Shown here: positions 37,569 through 45,943 of the stretch, one piece after another | Layout: each line of letters starts with the position of its first letter | Numbering within the stretch: the stretch's first letter is position 1 | Assembly: GCA_016744875.1 (NCBI GenBank) | Contig: JADGDL010000005.1 | Span: 5,786 to 69,785 of the forward strand | Origin: Sulfurovum sp. | GTDB lineage: Bacteria > Campylobacterota > Campylobacteria > Campylobacterales > Sulfurovaceae | DNA: 64,000 nt | Direction of reading: 5' to 3' | Translations under genes and position numbers: made by a program | The notes under the pieces: model-generated | What the model was told of the DNA's origin: nothing | The model's database searches: none | What the model saw: the letters and a program-made list of their open reading frames with translations, nothing else

Positions 37569-38144
37569 ATGAAAAAAATAATAATAATGGCGATCATTTC
37601 AATGATAGCAACAATAAACGTACAAGCTGAAACAAAAAATACTGAGATGTGTAAAACATTTATAAACAAAGCTAAATCTTATCAGTCAACAATGAAAAAT
37701 GATGACGTATCTAAAGCAACACTTGCTTTTTATAAAGATGAAGTTGTCGGACAATGTGGTAACATCGCTTCAAAAATGACTTATGAGAAGAATTTCTTTG
37801 CAAAAGCACTTATGAAAAAAGATGCAGCATCAGTAAATAACTGTAAAATGTCAATTCAGATTGCTAAAAAGTATGATGAAACTGCAAATAAATCGTTTAT
37901 CATTACAAATGCTCATAAAGTAAATGTAATAGATAACTGTGGTACATTGGTAGCAAAAAAAGCACCTGCATTTTGTTTTTTTGATGTCGTAGACAATTCA
38001 AAAGAAGATTTGAAAGAGCGTTGTTTAGCTTCTGTAGAAAAAGCACGTACTTTTCAATCGACTAATAATAAAGATATTGAATTAGTTCAATCACATAAAG
38101 ATGAAGTAAGAGCAAACTGTGGTACTTTGATGACAAGATCATAG
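37569..38144 (+). CDS. secreted protein with three Cys-bounded repeats
   Basis: 191 aa, family not recognised. Signal peptide 1-20 (INVQA). The mature protein is three tandem units of about 40 residues at 28-69, 92-131 and 152-191. Each begins with Cys and an Ala/Lys helix (FINKAKSYQST, IQIAKKYDE, VEKARTFQST) and ends in an HKxxVxxNCGTL-like block, with Cys pairs 28/63, 92/124 and 152/184 and one extra Cys136. Probably disulfide-bonded helical hairpins in the periplasm. A clear terminator follows. Confidence 0.8.
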   Translation: MKKIIIMAIISMIATINVQAETKNTEMCKTFINKAKSYQSTMKNDDVSKATLAFYKDEVVGQCGNIASKMTYEKNFFAKALMKKDAASVNNCKMSIQIAKKYDETANKSFIITNAHKVNVIDNCGTLVAKKAPAFCFFDVVDNSKEDLKERCLASVEKARTFQSTNNKDIELVQSHKDEVRANCGTLMTRS

Positions 38145-38163
38145 CCATCCACTGATCTACCTC

Positions 38164-38190
38164 CAGCATATTGGATCTTCCAATATGCTG
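38164..38190 (+). terminator. rho-independent terminator after the 37569 gene
   Basis: Perfect 11 bp stem AGCATATTGGA/TCCAATATGCT with a short TCT loop, followed by TTTCTCTCTT. 20 nt beyond the stop codon. Confidence 0.75.
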
Positions 38191-38213
38191 TTTCTCTCTT
38201 AAAAACATAAATT

Positions 38214-38221
38214 CCCCCCCC
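38214..38221 (+). repeat. poly-C tract (8 C) upstream of a promoter
   Basis: Eight consecutive C in a very AT-rich intergenic region, directly upstream of the presumed -35 area of the TATAAT at 38246-38251. Homopolymer G/C tracts of this kind are slippage-prone in Campylobacterota. Confidence 0.7.
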
Positions 38222-38245
38222 ATTTCAAAAACGATTATTTTTTGT

Positions 38246-38251
38246 TATAAT
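38246..38251 (+). promoter_or_regulatory. predicted -10 element for the SRPBCC/GyrI-like gene
   Basis: TATAAT 37 nt before the ATG at 38289, with AAGG 8 nt upstream of that ATG. Confidence 0.5.
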
Positions 38252-38288
38252 AAATCATTACATATTTGATATTGTAAAGGAAATGACT

Positions 38289-39218
38289 ATGCCAGCTTAC
38301 CATGTCCAACGATCTATTACTATAAATGCTCCTCTTAAAACACTTAGAGATTCTCTTAAAAATTATAAAGAATGGCCCAAGTGGTCTCCATGGCTTGTCA
38401 TGGAACCTGACGCTACAGTAACGTATAGTGATAGACAGGGACAGGTAGGTGCAAGTTATGGATGGTCAGGTTTTTTGGTGGGTGCAGGAAGCATGGAATT
38501 GATGGCTGTACGTGACGACCTACTTGAAATGGAGATCGTTTTTGTTAAACCTTTTAAATCTACTGCTAAAGTGACCTTTGCGCTTGAAGCAGAAGGTGAT
38601 GCGACTAAGGTGACCTGGCACATGTATGGTAATTTACCTTTCTTTATGTTTTGGATGAAAGCGAAAATGCGTACTTTTATTGGTATGGACTATGAAAGAG
38701 GACTTTTGATGCTTAAAGAGTATGTAGAGACTGGTTTAGTAGCCTCTTATGTTATCATAGAAGGTGTAGTGACAATGAAAGCACAAAAATATGTAGGTAT
38801 AGCAAATGTCTGTACCCTAGAAGATATGCCAAGAGTAATGAAACACGACTTTGATGATCTCTATACTTTTATGAAAGAGAAAGAACTTTCAATGGACAGA
38901 GTACCTTTTACGATCTACAATACCTTTGACATTTTCAAAAAAGAGACCTCATATATTGCATGTATTCCACTTGATGAAGAGGTAGAAGTAGATGCCTCTT
39001 GGATAAAAGGAAGTACGAAAGCGTTAAATGCACTTAAAACCATCCATAAAGGACGTTATGAAAACCTAGGGAACGGATGGATGACAGCTATGAGTTTTGC
39101 ACGTATGAAGAAGATCAAGGTGGCTAAAACACCGGTGGGATTTGAGTATTATCTGAATAATCCGTATGATACACCAGCTGAAGAACTGGTTACGGATATC
39201 TACATACCACTAAAGTAA
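38289..39218 (+). CDS. SRPBCC (polyketide cyclase-like) and GyrI-like fusion protein
   Basis: About 309 aa. Residues 1-145 form an SRPBCC/START-type hydrophobic cavity domain (VQRSITINAPLKTL, KEWPKWSPW, TKVTWHMYGNLP). Residues about 155-309 form a GyrI-like small-molecule binding domain of the type attached to AraC regulators (KYVGIANVCTLEDM, IYNTFDIF, HKGRYENLGNGW). No DNA-binding domain. Start placed at 38289 because AAGG is 8 nt away; the ATG at 38283 is only 2 nt from it. Probably a ligand-binding protein; ligand unknown. Confidence 0.78.
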   Translation: MPAYHVQRSITINAPLKTLRDSLKNYKEWPKWSPWLVMEPDATVTYSDRQGQVGASYGWSGFLVGAGSMELMAVRDDLLEMEIVFVKPFKSTAKVTFALEAEGDATKVTWHMYGNLPFFMFWMKAKMRTFIGMDYERGLLMLKEYVETGLVASYVIIEGVVTMKAQKYVGIANVCTLEDMPRVMKHDFDDLYTFMKEKELSMDRVPFTIYNTFDIFKKETSYIACIPLDEEVEVDASWIKGSTKALNALKTIHKGRYENLGNGWMTAMSFARMKKIKVAKTPVGFEYYLNNPYDTPAEELVTDIYIPLK

Positions 39219-39221
39219 AAC

Positions 39222-39851
39222 TTATTTGATAAACTCAACCACTTCGTCAAAAGGAAGTCTAAGTTGTGTAGACTGTTCGTTGAGTCTGTATCCAAAAGGG
39301 ACTACTACAGAGACTTGCCACTTTGTGGTATCTAGTTCAAGTATTTCTTCGGTCTTTTCTTTTTCAAAACCTTCTATGGGACAAGAGTCTATGCCTATAT
39401 ATGCTGCAGCAGTCATCATGTTTCCCAGTGCAATGTAGGATTGTTTGGCTGTCCATGCATAGATGTTTTCATCAGTACTGAGGGTATGTGCCAAATGTTT
39501 GGCATAAAGATCCAGATAAAAGTCTAGGTTTTCCTGAGGCATTTCTCGACGTCTAAAACGTTTTTCCGGTTTGCCACTTTCAACTTTTACTGCATCAATA
39601 GCAGTGAGTATAATAACCAAATGGGAGCATGAAGTGACCTGCACCTGATCCCAACATGCAGGACGAATTTTTTCTTTCAACGCCTCTGAGCTAATGACTA
39701 AAAATTTCCACCCCTCCATACCAAAAGACGAGGGTGACTTATGTCCTGCTTCTAAGATATAGCGGATCTCTTCATCAGAGATCTTTTTACTCTCATCAAA
39801 TACTTTACATGCATGTCTAAAATCCATTGCTTTTGTGAAATCATTTGTCAT
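39222..39851 (-). CDS. NAD(P)H-dependent oxidoreductase (nitroreductase family, NfsB-like)
   Basis: 209 aa FMN flavoprotein. FRHACKVFDESKKIS near the start binds FMN phosphate through Arg, HKSPSSFGMEGWKFLVI is the SPSS-type FMN loop, and MTAAAYIGIDSCPIEGF is the conserved C-terminal helix/loop of NfsB-type enzymes. Reduces nitro compounds or quinones by family knowledge. cutA lies upstream with a 1 nt gap, so the two are co-transcribed. Confidence 0.88.
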   Translation of the reverse strand: MTNDFTKAMDFRHACKVFDESKKISDEEIRYILEAGHKSPSSFGMEGWKFLVISSEALKEKIRPACWDQVQVTSCSHLVIILTAIDAVKVESGKPEKRFRRREMPQENLDFYLDLYAKHLAHTLSTDENIYAWTAKQSYIALGNMMTAAAYIGIDSCPIEGFEKEKTEEILELDTTKWQVSVVVPFGYRLNEQSTQLRLPFDEVVEFIK

Positions 39852-39852
39852 A

Positions 39853-40224
39853 TTATAGTCCTGTAGGTATTTTTGAGAGAGGTTTTACTTCATCTCCAAG
39901 TTTTTCAAGTGTCTCTTCATTGATCCACTTCATGTAAGAGAAATTGGCATCTAAAAGAGGTACCATGACGATTTCTGGTACATCATAGGTATGCAGTCTT
40001 TCTATCTCATCTTTTATCTCTTTGAAAAAAGATGTTTTTGTCTTCATTTGCAATAAAAGTTCTGTTGAAGAGACAATTTTACCATCCCAACTGTAAGAAC
40101 TTTCAATGTTAACATACTGTACACAGGCAACGAGATGCTTTTGTAACAGTGCTTCGGTGATGATATCAGCATTTTCTTTTCTGTCTGTAGTGGTGGTTAT
40201 CATACAGCATTCAGAGGGTTTCAT
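39853..40224 (-). CDS. cutA: divalent-cation tolerance protein CutA
   Basis: 123 aa trimeric alpha/beta protein of the PII-like fold. Family segments are ACVQYVNIESSYSWDGK and a DVPEIVMVPLLDAN block near the C-terminus. Starts at 40224, or at an internal Met 7 residues later. Its link to copper tolerance comes from E. coli and the function elsewhere is uncertain. Operon with the nitroreductase gene. Confidence 0.92.
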   Translation of the reverse strand: MKPSECCMITTTTDRKENADIITEALLQKHLVACVQYVNIESSYSWDGKIVSSTELLLQMKTKTSFFKEIKDEIERLHTYDVPEIVMVPLLDANFSYMKWINEETLEKLGDEVKPLSKIPTGL

Positions 40225-40256
40225 ATTTTACCTTTGTTATTAAGCATCTTCGTACC

Positions 40257-40706
40257 TTATGATCTTTGCACGAAGCCTATAAAGTCACTTACACATAATT
40301 CTACCATAGTATAAACTTTTTCAAAGCCTTCAAAGCCATCAAAAAAGTAAGGATCGGGTATATCTTTCCCATTATACCCAGCGAAATCACCTAAAAGGTG
40401 GACATTTTTAAATCCAAAAGTTTCCATATCAGCTTTATTTTGTCTGTCCATAGCAACAACATAGTCAAATATTTTTATGTCCTCTTTTGTAATGGGTCTT
40501 GATCTTTGTGTGGATATGTCAGTTTGATGATCACTGGCGACTTTTATGGAATGATCGCAAGGTGCTTCTCCGATATGCCAATCACTTGTACCTGCTGAAT
40601 CTATGGTCCATCCGAGGCTGTTTTTCTCGGAGATCTTTTCAGCTATTCCATGTGCAAGGGGACTTCGGCAGATATTACCAAGACAAACAAAGAGTATTTT
40701 GGACAT
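40257..40706 (-). CDS. low-molecular-weight protein-tyrosine phosphatase
   Basis: 149 aa. The P-loop CLGNICRSP is at residues 8-16 with nucleophile Cys8 and Arg14, and the general acid is in DPYFFDGFEGFEKVY. Complete and typical length. Such enzymes often dephosphorylate bacterial tyrosine kinases such as Wzc, one of which is encoded 5.4 kb away, but a CpsB-type phosphatase already sits with that kinase. Same direction as cutA, 32 bp upstream. Confidence 0.9.
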   Translation of the reverse strand: MSKILFVCLGNICRSPLAHGIAEKISEKNSLGWTIDSAGTSDWHIGEAPCDHSIKVASDHQTDISTQRSRPITKEDIKIFDYVVAMDRQNKADMETFGFKNVHLLGDFAGYNGKDIPDPYFFDGFEGFEKVYTMVELCVSDFIGFVQRS

Positions 40707-40788
40707 TTTATTCCTTCTTAATTACGCATATAATTTAAACTATTTGGTTACAATATCAGAAATTTAGGAAAAAAACTAGGATGAATTG

Positions 40789-41814
40789 ATGAAAAAAGTA
40801 CTTATATTATTATTTATCATGACACTTAACCTTTCTGCTAAAGATTATACGAAGCATCCAAAAACTATATCTGTTATGAATACTTTAGTAGAAAAACATG
40901 GTTTTAAACGTTCTTATCTCAAGAAGCTTTTCTCAAATGTTAAGGTACAAAAGTCAGCACTACGAGCATTTACGCCACGTAAAGAACAAAAACGAAGAAA
41001 AGATACACGTACCCCAGAACAAATAGCTAAAGCAAAAAAATATTATAACAAATATGGTCCTTGGGAACGCTATTCAAGGTATATTGTGAGCCAAAAAAGG
41101 GTTGATCAGGGTGTGGCTTATGTAAGAAAACATCAAAAAACATTTGATCAGGTAGAGAAACAATATGGTGTGCCTACAGAGTACATTGCAGCCATTTTGG
41201 GTATAGAAACAGCATTTGGTCAAAATGTAGGTAAGTATCCTGTCTTTGATACTTTGAGTACTTTGGCATTTGAAAAAAATAGAAGAAATAAATTTTTTAA
41301 AAATGAGTTAATAAAATTTATACAACTTTCTAAAACAGAAAACTTTAATCCCAAAAATGTATATGGTTCGTATGCAGGAGCTATAGGATTAGTACAATTC
41401 ATGCCTAGCAATTACAAACCTTATGGGGTAGATTTTAATAAGGATGGACGTATCACACTGCAACAACCACAAGATGCCATAGCATCTGTAGCTAACTACT
41501 TTGTAAAGAATGGGTGGCGAAAAGGTGAACATGTAGCAACAAGAGTAAGTTATAAAGGTAAACGTTTTAGAGCGTATAAGACCGGATATAAAAAGACTTA
41601 CAATCGTAAGAGTCTTAAGGGAATATCACCTAAAGAAAGATGGGATTATAATGGGAAAGTCCGTCTTATAAAACTAAACAAAAAGAAATATGATGAACTT
41701 TGGTATGGTGCTAAAAACTTTTATGTTATTACACGATATAACCATAGTGCCTATTATGCCATGTCCGTACATCAGTTAGCAGAGCTTATAGCTGAAAAGT
41801 TAAAGAAAAAATGA
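40789..41814 (+). CDS. mltB: lytic murein transglycosylase B
   Basis: About 341 aa periplasmic enzyme cutting glycan strands with formation of 1,6-anhydro-MurNAc. Signal peptide ends near LNLSA. Catalytic Glu is in ILGIETAFGQNVG, followed by GSYAGAIGLVQFMPSNY and DFNKDGRITLQQPQDAI, all MltB/family 3 marks. No lipobox, so soluble like SltB. Start at ATG 40789, with TAGG 8 nt upstream; a TTG precedes it. It overlaps rlmH by ATGA. Confidence 0.92.
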   Translation: MKKVLILLFIMTLNLSAKDYTKHPKTISVMNTLVEKHGFKRSYLKKLFSNVKVQKSALRAFTPRKEQKRRKDTRTPEQIAKAKKYYNKYGPWERYSRYIVSQKRVDQGVAYVRKHQKTFDQVEKQYGVPTEYIAAILGIETAFGQNVGKYPVFDTLSTLAFEKNRRNKFFKNELIKFIQLSKTENFNPKNVYGSYAGAIGLVQFMPSNYKPYGVDFNKDGRITLQQPQDAIASVANYFVKNGWRKGEHVATRVSYKGKRFRAYKTGYKKTYNRKSLKGISPKERWDYNGKVRLIKLNKKKYDELWYGAKNFYVITRYNHSAYYAMSVHQLAELIAEKLKKK

Positions 41815-42275
41815 TGAAAATAAACGTCATCATCATCGATAAAAAGGGTAAGGATCAACTCTATTCAGGACTTATAGAACACTACAAAAAGATAGCAAAA
41901 CCTTTTGCTAAAGTTGAAGTCATCGAAGTTTTTGACAAAGATATAGCCAAAGCACAAGATATTTCACCTGCAGCTGCTCAAAAATCATATACAAAAGCCC
42001 TAGAAAAATATATGCAATCTAGCATTAACATAGCATTAGATCCCTCTTCTAAAGAGGTAAATAGTCATGAATTTGCAAATTTGCTTAAGAATAGCGTTAA
42101 TATAAATCTCTTTATTGGCGGTGCATACGGCTTTGAAAGAGATTTTCTTAATAAATGTAATAATGCTATATCATTTGGTAAAATAACGCTTTCACATAAA
42201 CTTGTGAAAGTTGTTTTGTTGGAACAAGTTTTCAGGGGACTGACAATAAACAATAACCACCCATATCATAAATAG
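41811..42275 (+). CDS. rlmH: 23S rRNA (pseudouridine1915-N3)-methyltransferase RlmH
   Basis: 154 aa SPOUT methyltransferase. The knot signature INLFIGGAYGFERDFLNK and the terminal FRGLTINNNHPYHK are family hallmarks. The ATG overlaps the mltB stop, with a second ATG at 41814. Part of an mltB-rlmH-dksA-like run in the same direction. Confidence 0.95.
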   Translation: MMKINVIIIDKKGKDQLYSGLIEHYKKIAKPFAKVEVIEVFDKDIAKAQDISPAAAQKSYTKALEKYMQSSINIALDPSSKEVNSHEFANLLKNSVNINLFIGGAYGFERDFLNKCNNAISFGKITLSHKLVKVVLLEQVFRGLTINNNHPYHK

Positions 42276-42286
42276 GAAGAATAAAA

Positions 42287-42643
42287 ATGCTTAAAAAAGT
42301 AGAACTTGAAGATTTTCAGAACAAGTTGTTGGACAGAAGAGTACAAATAGAAAAAAACCTGACAGGGACAACTCTGGAGTTAGAAGGTATGAGAGACCTT
42401 GAATTGAATGATGAGGGCGATTATGCAGCAGCATCTGCAGAAACCATTGTAGATAGTGCTATTTTAGTACAACAGCGTAAAGAATTAAACGAAATTGAAC
42501 TTGCTTTAGATAAAATAAAAAAAGGATCGTTTGGTATCTGTGAAATGTGCGAGGAACCTATCGGCGGACCCCGCCTTGAAGTAAAGAACTTCGCACGTTT
42601 TTGTATCACTTGCCGGGAGATTACCGAAAAAGAACAAAAATAG
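42287..42643 (+). CDS. DksA/TraR family zinc-finger regulator
   Basis: 118 aa. A coiled-coil helical hairpin (about 1-80) reaches into the RNA polymerase secondary channel in DksA relatives; its tip acidic residues appear as ELNDEGDYA. A C4 zinc finger GICEMCEEPIGGPRLE...FCITC closes the protein. RNA-polymerase cofactor responding to ppGpp is the family role. AGGAAG lies before the ATG, 11 bp after rlmH. Confidence 0.9.
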   Translation: MLKKVELEDFQNKLLDRRVQIEKNLTGTTLELEGMRDLELNDEGDYAAASAETIVDSAILVQQRKELNEIELALDKIKKGSFGICEMCEEPIGGPRLEVKNFARFCITCREITEKEQK

Positions 42644-42667
42644 CATAGGATATAAGGGGAAAAGATC

Positions 42668-43708
42668 ATGAGATTGGGATTATACATATTTGCAGCATTG
42701 GTGCTTATTATGATCGTAGGAGGCTTGGCATACTCTGTCAACCCGGAGTATTATCGTGTAGAAATGGTCAATATCAGCCTTCCCGTAGCAGCATGGATCG
42801 TTATGCCTATGCTCCTTCTTTTTCTTTTTACTCTAGGACATATGTTTTTTTATGGTTTAAAAAACTATTTTCTTCTCAAAAGATGGCATAAAGACACAAA
42901 TACATTGGAAGATGCGCTTTATTGGTCATTGGTCAATGAACCTAAAGAACAATCATACACCATAGACGAGGTTGGAAATGCAGCAGTACTCTTGGGAAAA
43001 GCTTCCATTGATGTATCTGATGATGTAGCAGGTTTAACACCAAGACTTGCTCGTGTGGTAAACATTATTAGAAAGATCAAAAGTGGTCAGTACATCGACC
43101 TCAAAGAAGAGAAGATGTCAAAAGTTTTCAAACCTGGGAATCCTATTCTCATTCAAAACAGATTGAATTGTTTAGAGTCAGATGATGAGTTTGTAGAAGG
43201 TGTTATGAAAGCTACGAATGATTATTCTGAAGTGGTACAGAAAGAAGCGCTTCAGATCTTTGCCCAAAAAGTAGATTTCATCAAAGCGCGTAAGTATGCG
43301 AAAGTCTATGATGTTCCAAATTTCTTAGCAATGTTAGAGCGCATTACTCCACATGACAAACTTGGGCTTACTATTGATATACTTGCCGAGTTTGTTGAAG
43401 CACTGAAACTAAAGTGTGAAGATTATATAAAAGTAGCGATCATCACAAAGAAATACTTTAGACCTGAAGAGAATCTCAATCTTTTTAGAAACTATCAAAA
43501 AGAAGATGAAAAAGCACAAAATGCCTATCTTTATCTTCTTTTTGAGTATGAATTGATTGAGCAAGCATCAAACTATCTTGATGAGCAGGAAGAAGATGAA
43601 TTTGTGAAGTTCAGAGCACTCAACACACTTAAAAAAGAGCACAGCAAATACAAACTGGAAGATATTATGGATGTAGACTCCATCTGTAGTGAGACAAAGT
43701 TCTATTAA
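42668..43708 (+). CDS. conserved membrane protein with helical-repeat cytoplasmic domain
   Basis: 346 aa. Two membrane segments (about 5-25 and 40-63), then a soluble helical part rich in Asp/Glu/Lys, likely HEAT-like (EVVQKEALQIFAQKVDFIKARKY, DKLGLTIDILAEFVEAL). No catalytic motif. I recall similar unnamed proteins between dksA-like and dus genes in other Campylobacterota, which would make it a conserved lineage-specific gene. Function unknown. Confidence 0.7.
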   Translation: MRLGLYIFAALVLIMIVGGLAYSVNPEYYRVEMVNISLPVAAWIVMPMLLLFLFTLGHMFFYGLKNYFLLKRWHKDTNTLEDALYWSLVNEPKEQSYTIDEVGNAAVLLGKASIDVSDDVAGLTPRLARVVNIIRKIKSGQYIDLKEEKMSKVFKPGNPILIQNRLNCLESDDEFVEGVMKATNDYSEVVQKEALQIFAQKVDFIKARKYAKVYDVPNFLAMLERITPHDKLGLTIDILAEFVEALKLKCEDYIKVAIITKKYFRPEENLNLFRNYQKEDEKAQNAYLYLLFEYELIEQASNYLDEQEEDEFVKFRALNTLKKEHSKYKLEDIMDVDSICSETKFY

Positions 43709-43718
43709 TTGGACGTAT

Positions 43719-43787
43719 AATGAACAAAGTCCATTCCACTACGCTGACGCTGTGTCAACTTCAGCAGTTGGCTCATACAACTAGTCG
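43719..43787 (+). repeat. multi-hairpin intergenic repeat, copy 2
   Basis: Stems AATG/CATT around an AACAAAG loop (43719-43722 with 43732-43735), TGAC/GTCA (43745 region), CAACT/AGTTG (43756-43770) and a damaged CAACTAGTCG palindrome at the end. It lies between the membrane protein gene and dus, ending 18 nt before the dus ATG, in the same orientation as dus. The terminal 49 nt are nearly the same as copy 3. Confidence 0.8.
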
Positions 43788-43805
43788 TATTTTATAAGAT
43801 ATATT

Positions 43806-44756
43806 ATGCCTTCATTAGACTTTTCTAAACCTCTCTATGCCTTAGCCCCTTTGGCGGGCTTTACCGACATGCCTTTTCGTTCTGTGGTAAAGAAGTTTGG
43901 GGTTGATCTGACTATCTCAGAGATGATAAGTTCAAATGCTTTGGTACACAACTCTAAAAAAACCTACCGTATGCTTGAAAAGTCACCTATAGAAAACCCC
44001 TATGCTATTCAGATCGCAGGCTCAGATCTTGAGGTTATCAAACGTGCAGTAGAGATCATCAATGAAAGAGATGATGTTACAACCATAGACCTAAACTGTG
44101 GATGTCCGGCACCTAAAGTGGTGAACAATCTTCAAGGCTCATCACTACTTACCGATCTTCCACAAATGGCCAAAGTTATTGAGACGATTAAAAGATACTC
44201 AAACAAAGAGTATACTTCAGTAAAATTCCGTTTGGGTTTTAATGAAAAGAACCATGAAGAGATCGCAAGGATCTGTCAAGAGAACGGAGCAGACTACATA
44301 GCTGTACATGGCAGAACAAGAGCAGGGCGTTACAAAGCCCCTGTCGATTATGATGCTATAGCTAAGGTTAAGCAGGCGGTCTCTATCCCTGTGCTGGCAA
44401 ATGGAGACATAGACACACCTGCCAAAGCAAAATGGGTACTGGACAACACTGGTGCAGATGGCATTATGATAGGCCGTGCTGCTGTAGGCAAACCATGGAT
44501 CTTTAAACAGATCAAAGAGGGTATGGATGAAGCAAGTCCAGAACTCATCAAAGAAGTGGTTTTAGAACATTTTGATCAAATGATAGAACACTATGACAAG
44601 TATGGTGCCATCATCTTTAGAAAAAACCTGCACTCTTACTCTAAAGCAGGATATCAAGGCGCATCAGTTTTTAGAAATGATGTAAATCGTATCGAAGATC
44701 CTAAAGAGATGAGAGAGCTTATTGAAGCATTTTTTTCTCAACCTTTTATTGACTAG
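43806..44756 (+). CDS. dus: tRNA-dihydrouridine synthase
   Basis: 316 aa FMN-dependent TIM-barrel enzyme reducing uridine in tRNA. APLAGFTDMPFRSVV at the start, the catalytic Cys loop LNCGCPAPKVVNNLQGSSLL and VKFRLGFNEKN all match the Dus family (DusB-like). No clear ribosome site before the ATG, which is unusual here; the upstream sequence is the repeat copy 2 then an AT-rich stretch. Confidence 0.93.
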   Translation: MPSLDFSKPLYALAPLAGFTDMPFRSVVKKFGVDLTISEMISSNALVHNSKKTYRMLEKSPIENPYAIQIAGSDLEVIKRAVEIINERDDVTTIDLNCGCPAPKVVNNLQGSSLLTDLPQMAKVIETIKRYSNKEYTSVKFRLGFNEKNHEEIARICQENGADYIAVHGRTRAGRYKAPVDYDAIAKVKQAVSIPVLANGDIDTPAKAKWVLDNTGADGIMIGRAAVGKPWIFKQIKEGMDEASPELIKEVVLEHFDQMIEHYDKYGAIIFRKNLHSYSKAGYQGASVFRNDVNRIEDPKEMRELIEAFFSQPFID

Positions 44757-44763
44757 CCATCAC

Positions 44764-44777
44764 TTGATATATATCAA
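44764..44777 (+). promoter_or_regulatory. FNR/CRP-type operator
   Basis: Perfect 14 bp palindrome TTGATATATATCAA, which is the consensus TTGAT-N4-ATCAA of FNR. Centre 44770.5 lies about 41.5 nt upstream of the start site predicted from the TATAAT at 44800-44805, the classical class II activator position. Confidence 0.55.
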
Positions 44778-44799
44778 AGTTTATTGAATACTCAACCAG

Positions 44800-44805
44800 T
44801 ATAAT
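44800..44805 (+). promoter_or_regulatory. predicted -10 element for the 44833 gene
   Basis: TATAAT with no good -35, as expected for an activator-dependent promoter; AAGG ribosome site near 44821, start codon at 44833. Confidence 0.55.
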
Positions 44806-44832
44806 CACGTTACTATTCATTAAGGCAAATAC

Positions 44833-45249
44833 ATGACTTTCGTTCTTATTAAAACTATCCATCTTTTTGCGGCATTTATTTATGGAGGTTTTCTCATCGT
44901 AGATAACCTATTTTTAGGACAGATAAAAAAGTCATATGATACTGAAGAACATAAAGCCATAAGAGAGTCATTTATGAAGTACGTTCGAAAGGTTGTACCA
45001 CCAAGTCTTTTAGTTGCTGTGATAACAGGACTTTACCTTATAACACAGGTTTTTGGGCCCATTAGTGAGGAGGGTATGACATCTTTTCAAATGTTGCTTT
45101 CTCTGAAAGCTTTCCTTGGTATTTGGCTTGGTATCAGAGGTTTTCTTCAAGTCTATATGGGTATCCAGCCTCTGGTATTTAAGAGTCATGTTTTACCTTT
45201 TTCTTTTGTAGTAACTATTATATTTCTTTCTCAATTTATGTATATTTGA
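44833..45249 (+). CDS. CopD-like / DUF2269-like integral membrane protein
   Basis: 138 aa with four membrane segments. A His in the first helix (IKTIHLFAAFIYGG) and the general layout recall small membrane proteins linked to heme or copper, such as CopD-domain or DUF2269 proteins. Assignment is loose. The preceding FNR-type box suggests control by oxygen or a related signal, which would fit a role around respiration. A His also occurs in FKSHVLPFSF near the last helix. Confidence 0.6.
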   Translation: MTFVLIKTIHLFAAFIYGGFLIVDNLFLGQIKKSYDTEEHKAIRESFMKYVRKVVPPSLLVAVITGLYLITQVFGPISEEGMTSFQMLLSLKAFLGIWLGIRGFLQVYMGIQPLVFKSHVLPFSFVVTIIFLSQFMYI

Positions 45250-45333
45250 TATTCTCCAAATAAATATGTTTTTTTAATTTGAAAGAAAATGTGTTATACT
45301 GCTTTTTAATTTAATAAATCTTAGGATATGGAT

Positions 45334-45921
45334 ATGAATAAAATAGCATTATCGCTATGTACTGTGATAACACTAAGTAGTTTTAGTATTGCAGATAGTG
45401 AAACTATTTCTATGTATGGAAAAGCAGACACAAGCAGTTTTTATGTAGGGATCGGTATGGCAGCAACAAGTACACGTGATTCATCAGTAAGCTTGAGTTT
45501 TTTAAGTGAGAAAACAGGGCAGGATAGATTAGGGAATGTTACTTTATTTGCTGGATACAATCTAAATAAATATTTTGCAGTAGAAGGTAGATATACAACG
45601 ACTTTTACAGATGAAGATTTGGTTGAAATGGATGGTTTAAGTTTATTTGCCAAACCGCAATACCCGATTGATGAACAATTTTCACTCTATGCACTTCTAG
45701 GATATGGTACTGTCACTATGGATCCTGTTAATGGCTCAGACGTTAATGTAGATGAGAGTGGATTCCAATGGGGATTAGGACTAAACTATGAAGTAGCAAA
45801 TAATACTTCTATTTTCATTGATTATACATCTCTTGCATCTGAAATGAAAGGTGTATATTATAATGGTGCACTTGAAGTTGATGCAGATCAGATCAATGTA
45901 GGTGTAACATATAAATTTTAA
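45334..45921 (+). CDS. outer membrane beta-barrel protein
   Basis: About 195 aa. Signal peptide ends near SIADS. Alternating hydrophobic strands typical of an OmpA/OprF-like eight-stranded barrel: FYVGIGMAATST, GNVTLFAGYNLNKYFAVEGR, EQFSLYALLGYGTV, GFQWGLGLNYEV and the terminal INVGVTYKF ending in Phe, the usual BamA signal. Start at ATG 45334, 7 nt after AGGAT; the ATG at 45328 is too close. Preceded by TATACT at 45295. Ligand or role unknown. Confidence 0.8.
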   Translation: MNKIALSLCTVITLSSFSIADSETISMYGKADTSSFYVGIGMAATSTRDSSVSLSFLSEKTGQDRLGNVTLFAGYNLNKYFAVEGRYTTTFTDEDLVEMDGLSLFAKPQYPIDEQFSLYALLGYGTVTMDPVNGSDVNVDESGFQWGLGLNYEVANNTSIFIDYTSLASEMKGVYYNGALEVDADQINVGVTYKF

Positions 45922-45943
45922 TCTTTCTTGGAAAGAATCCTTA

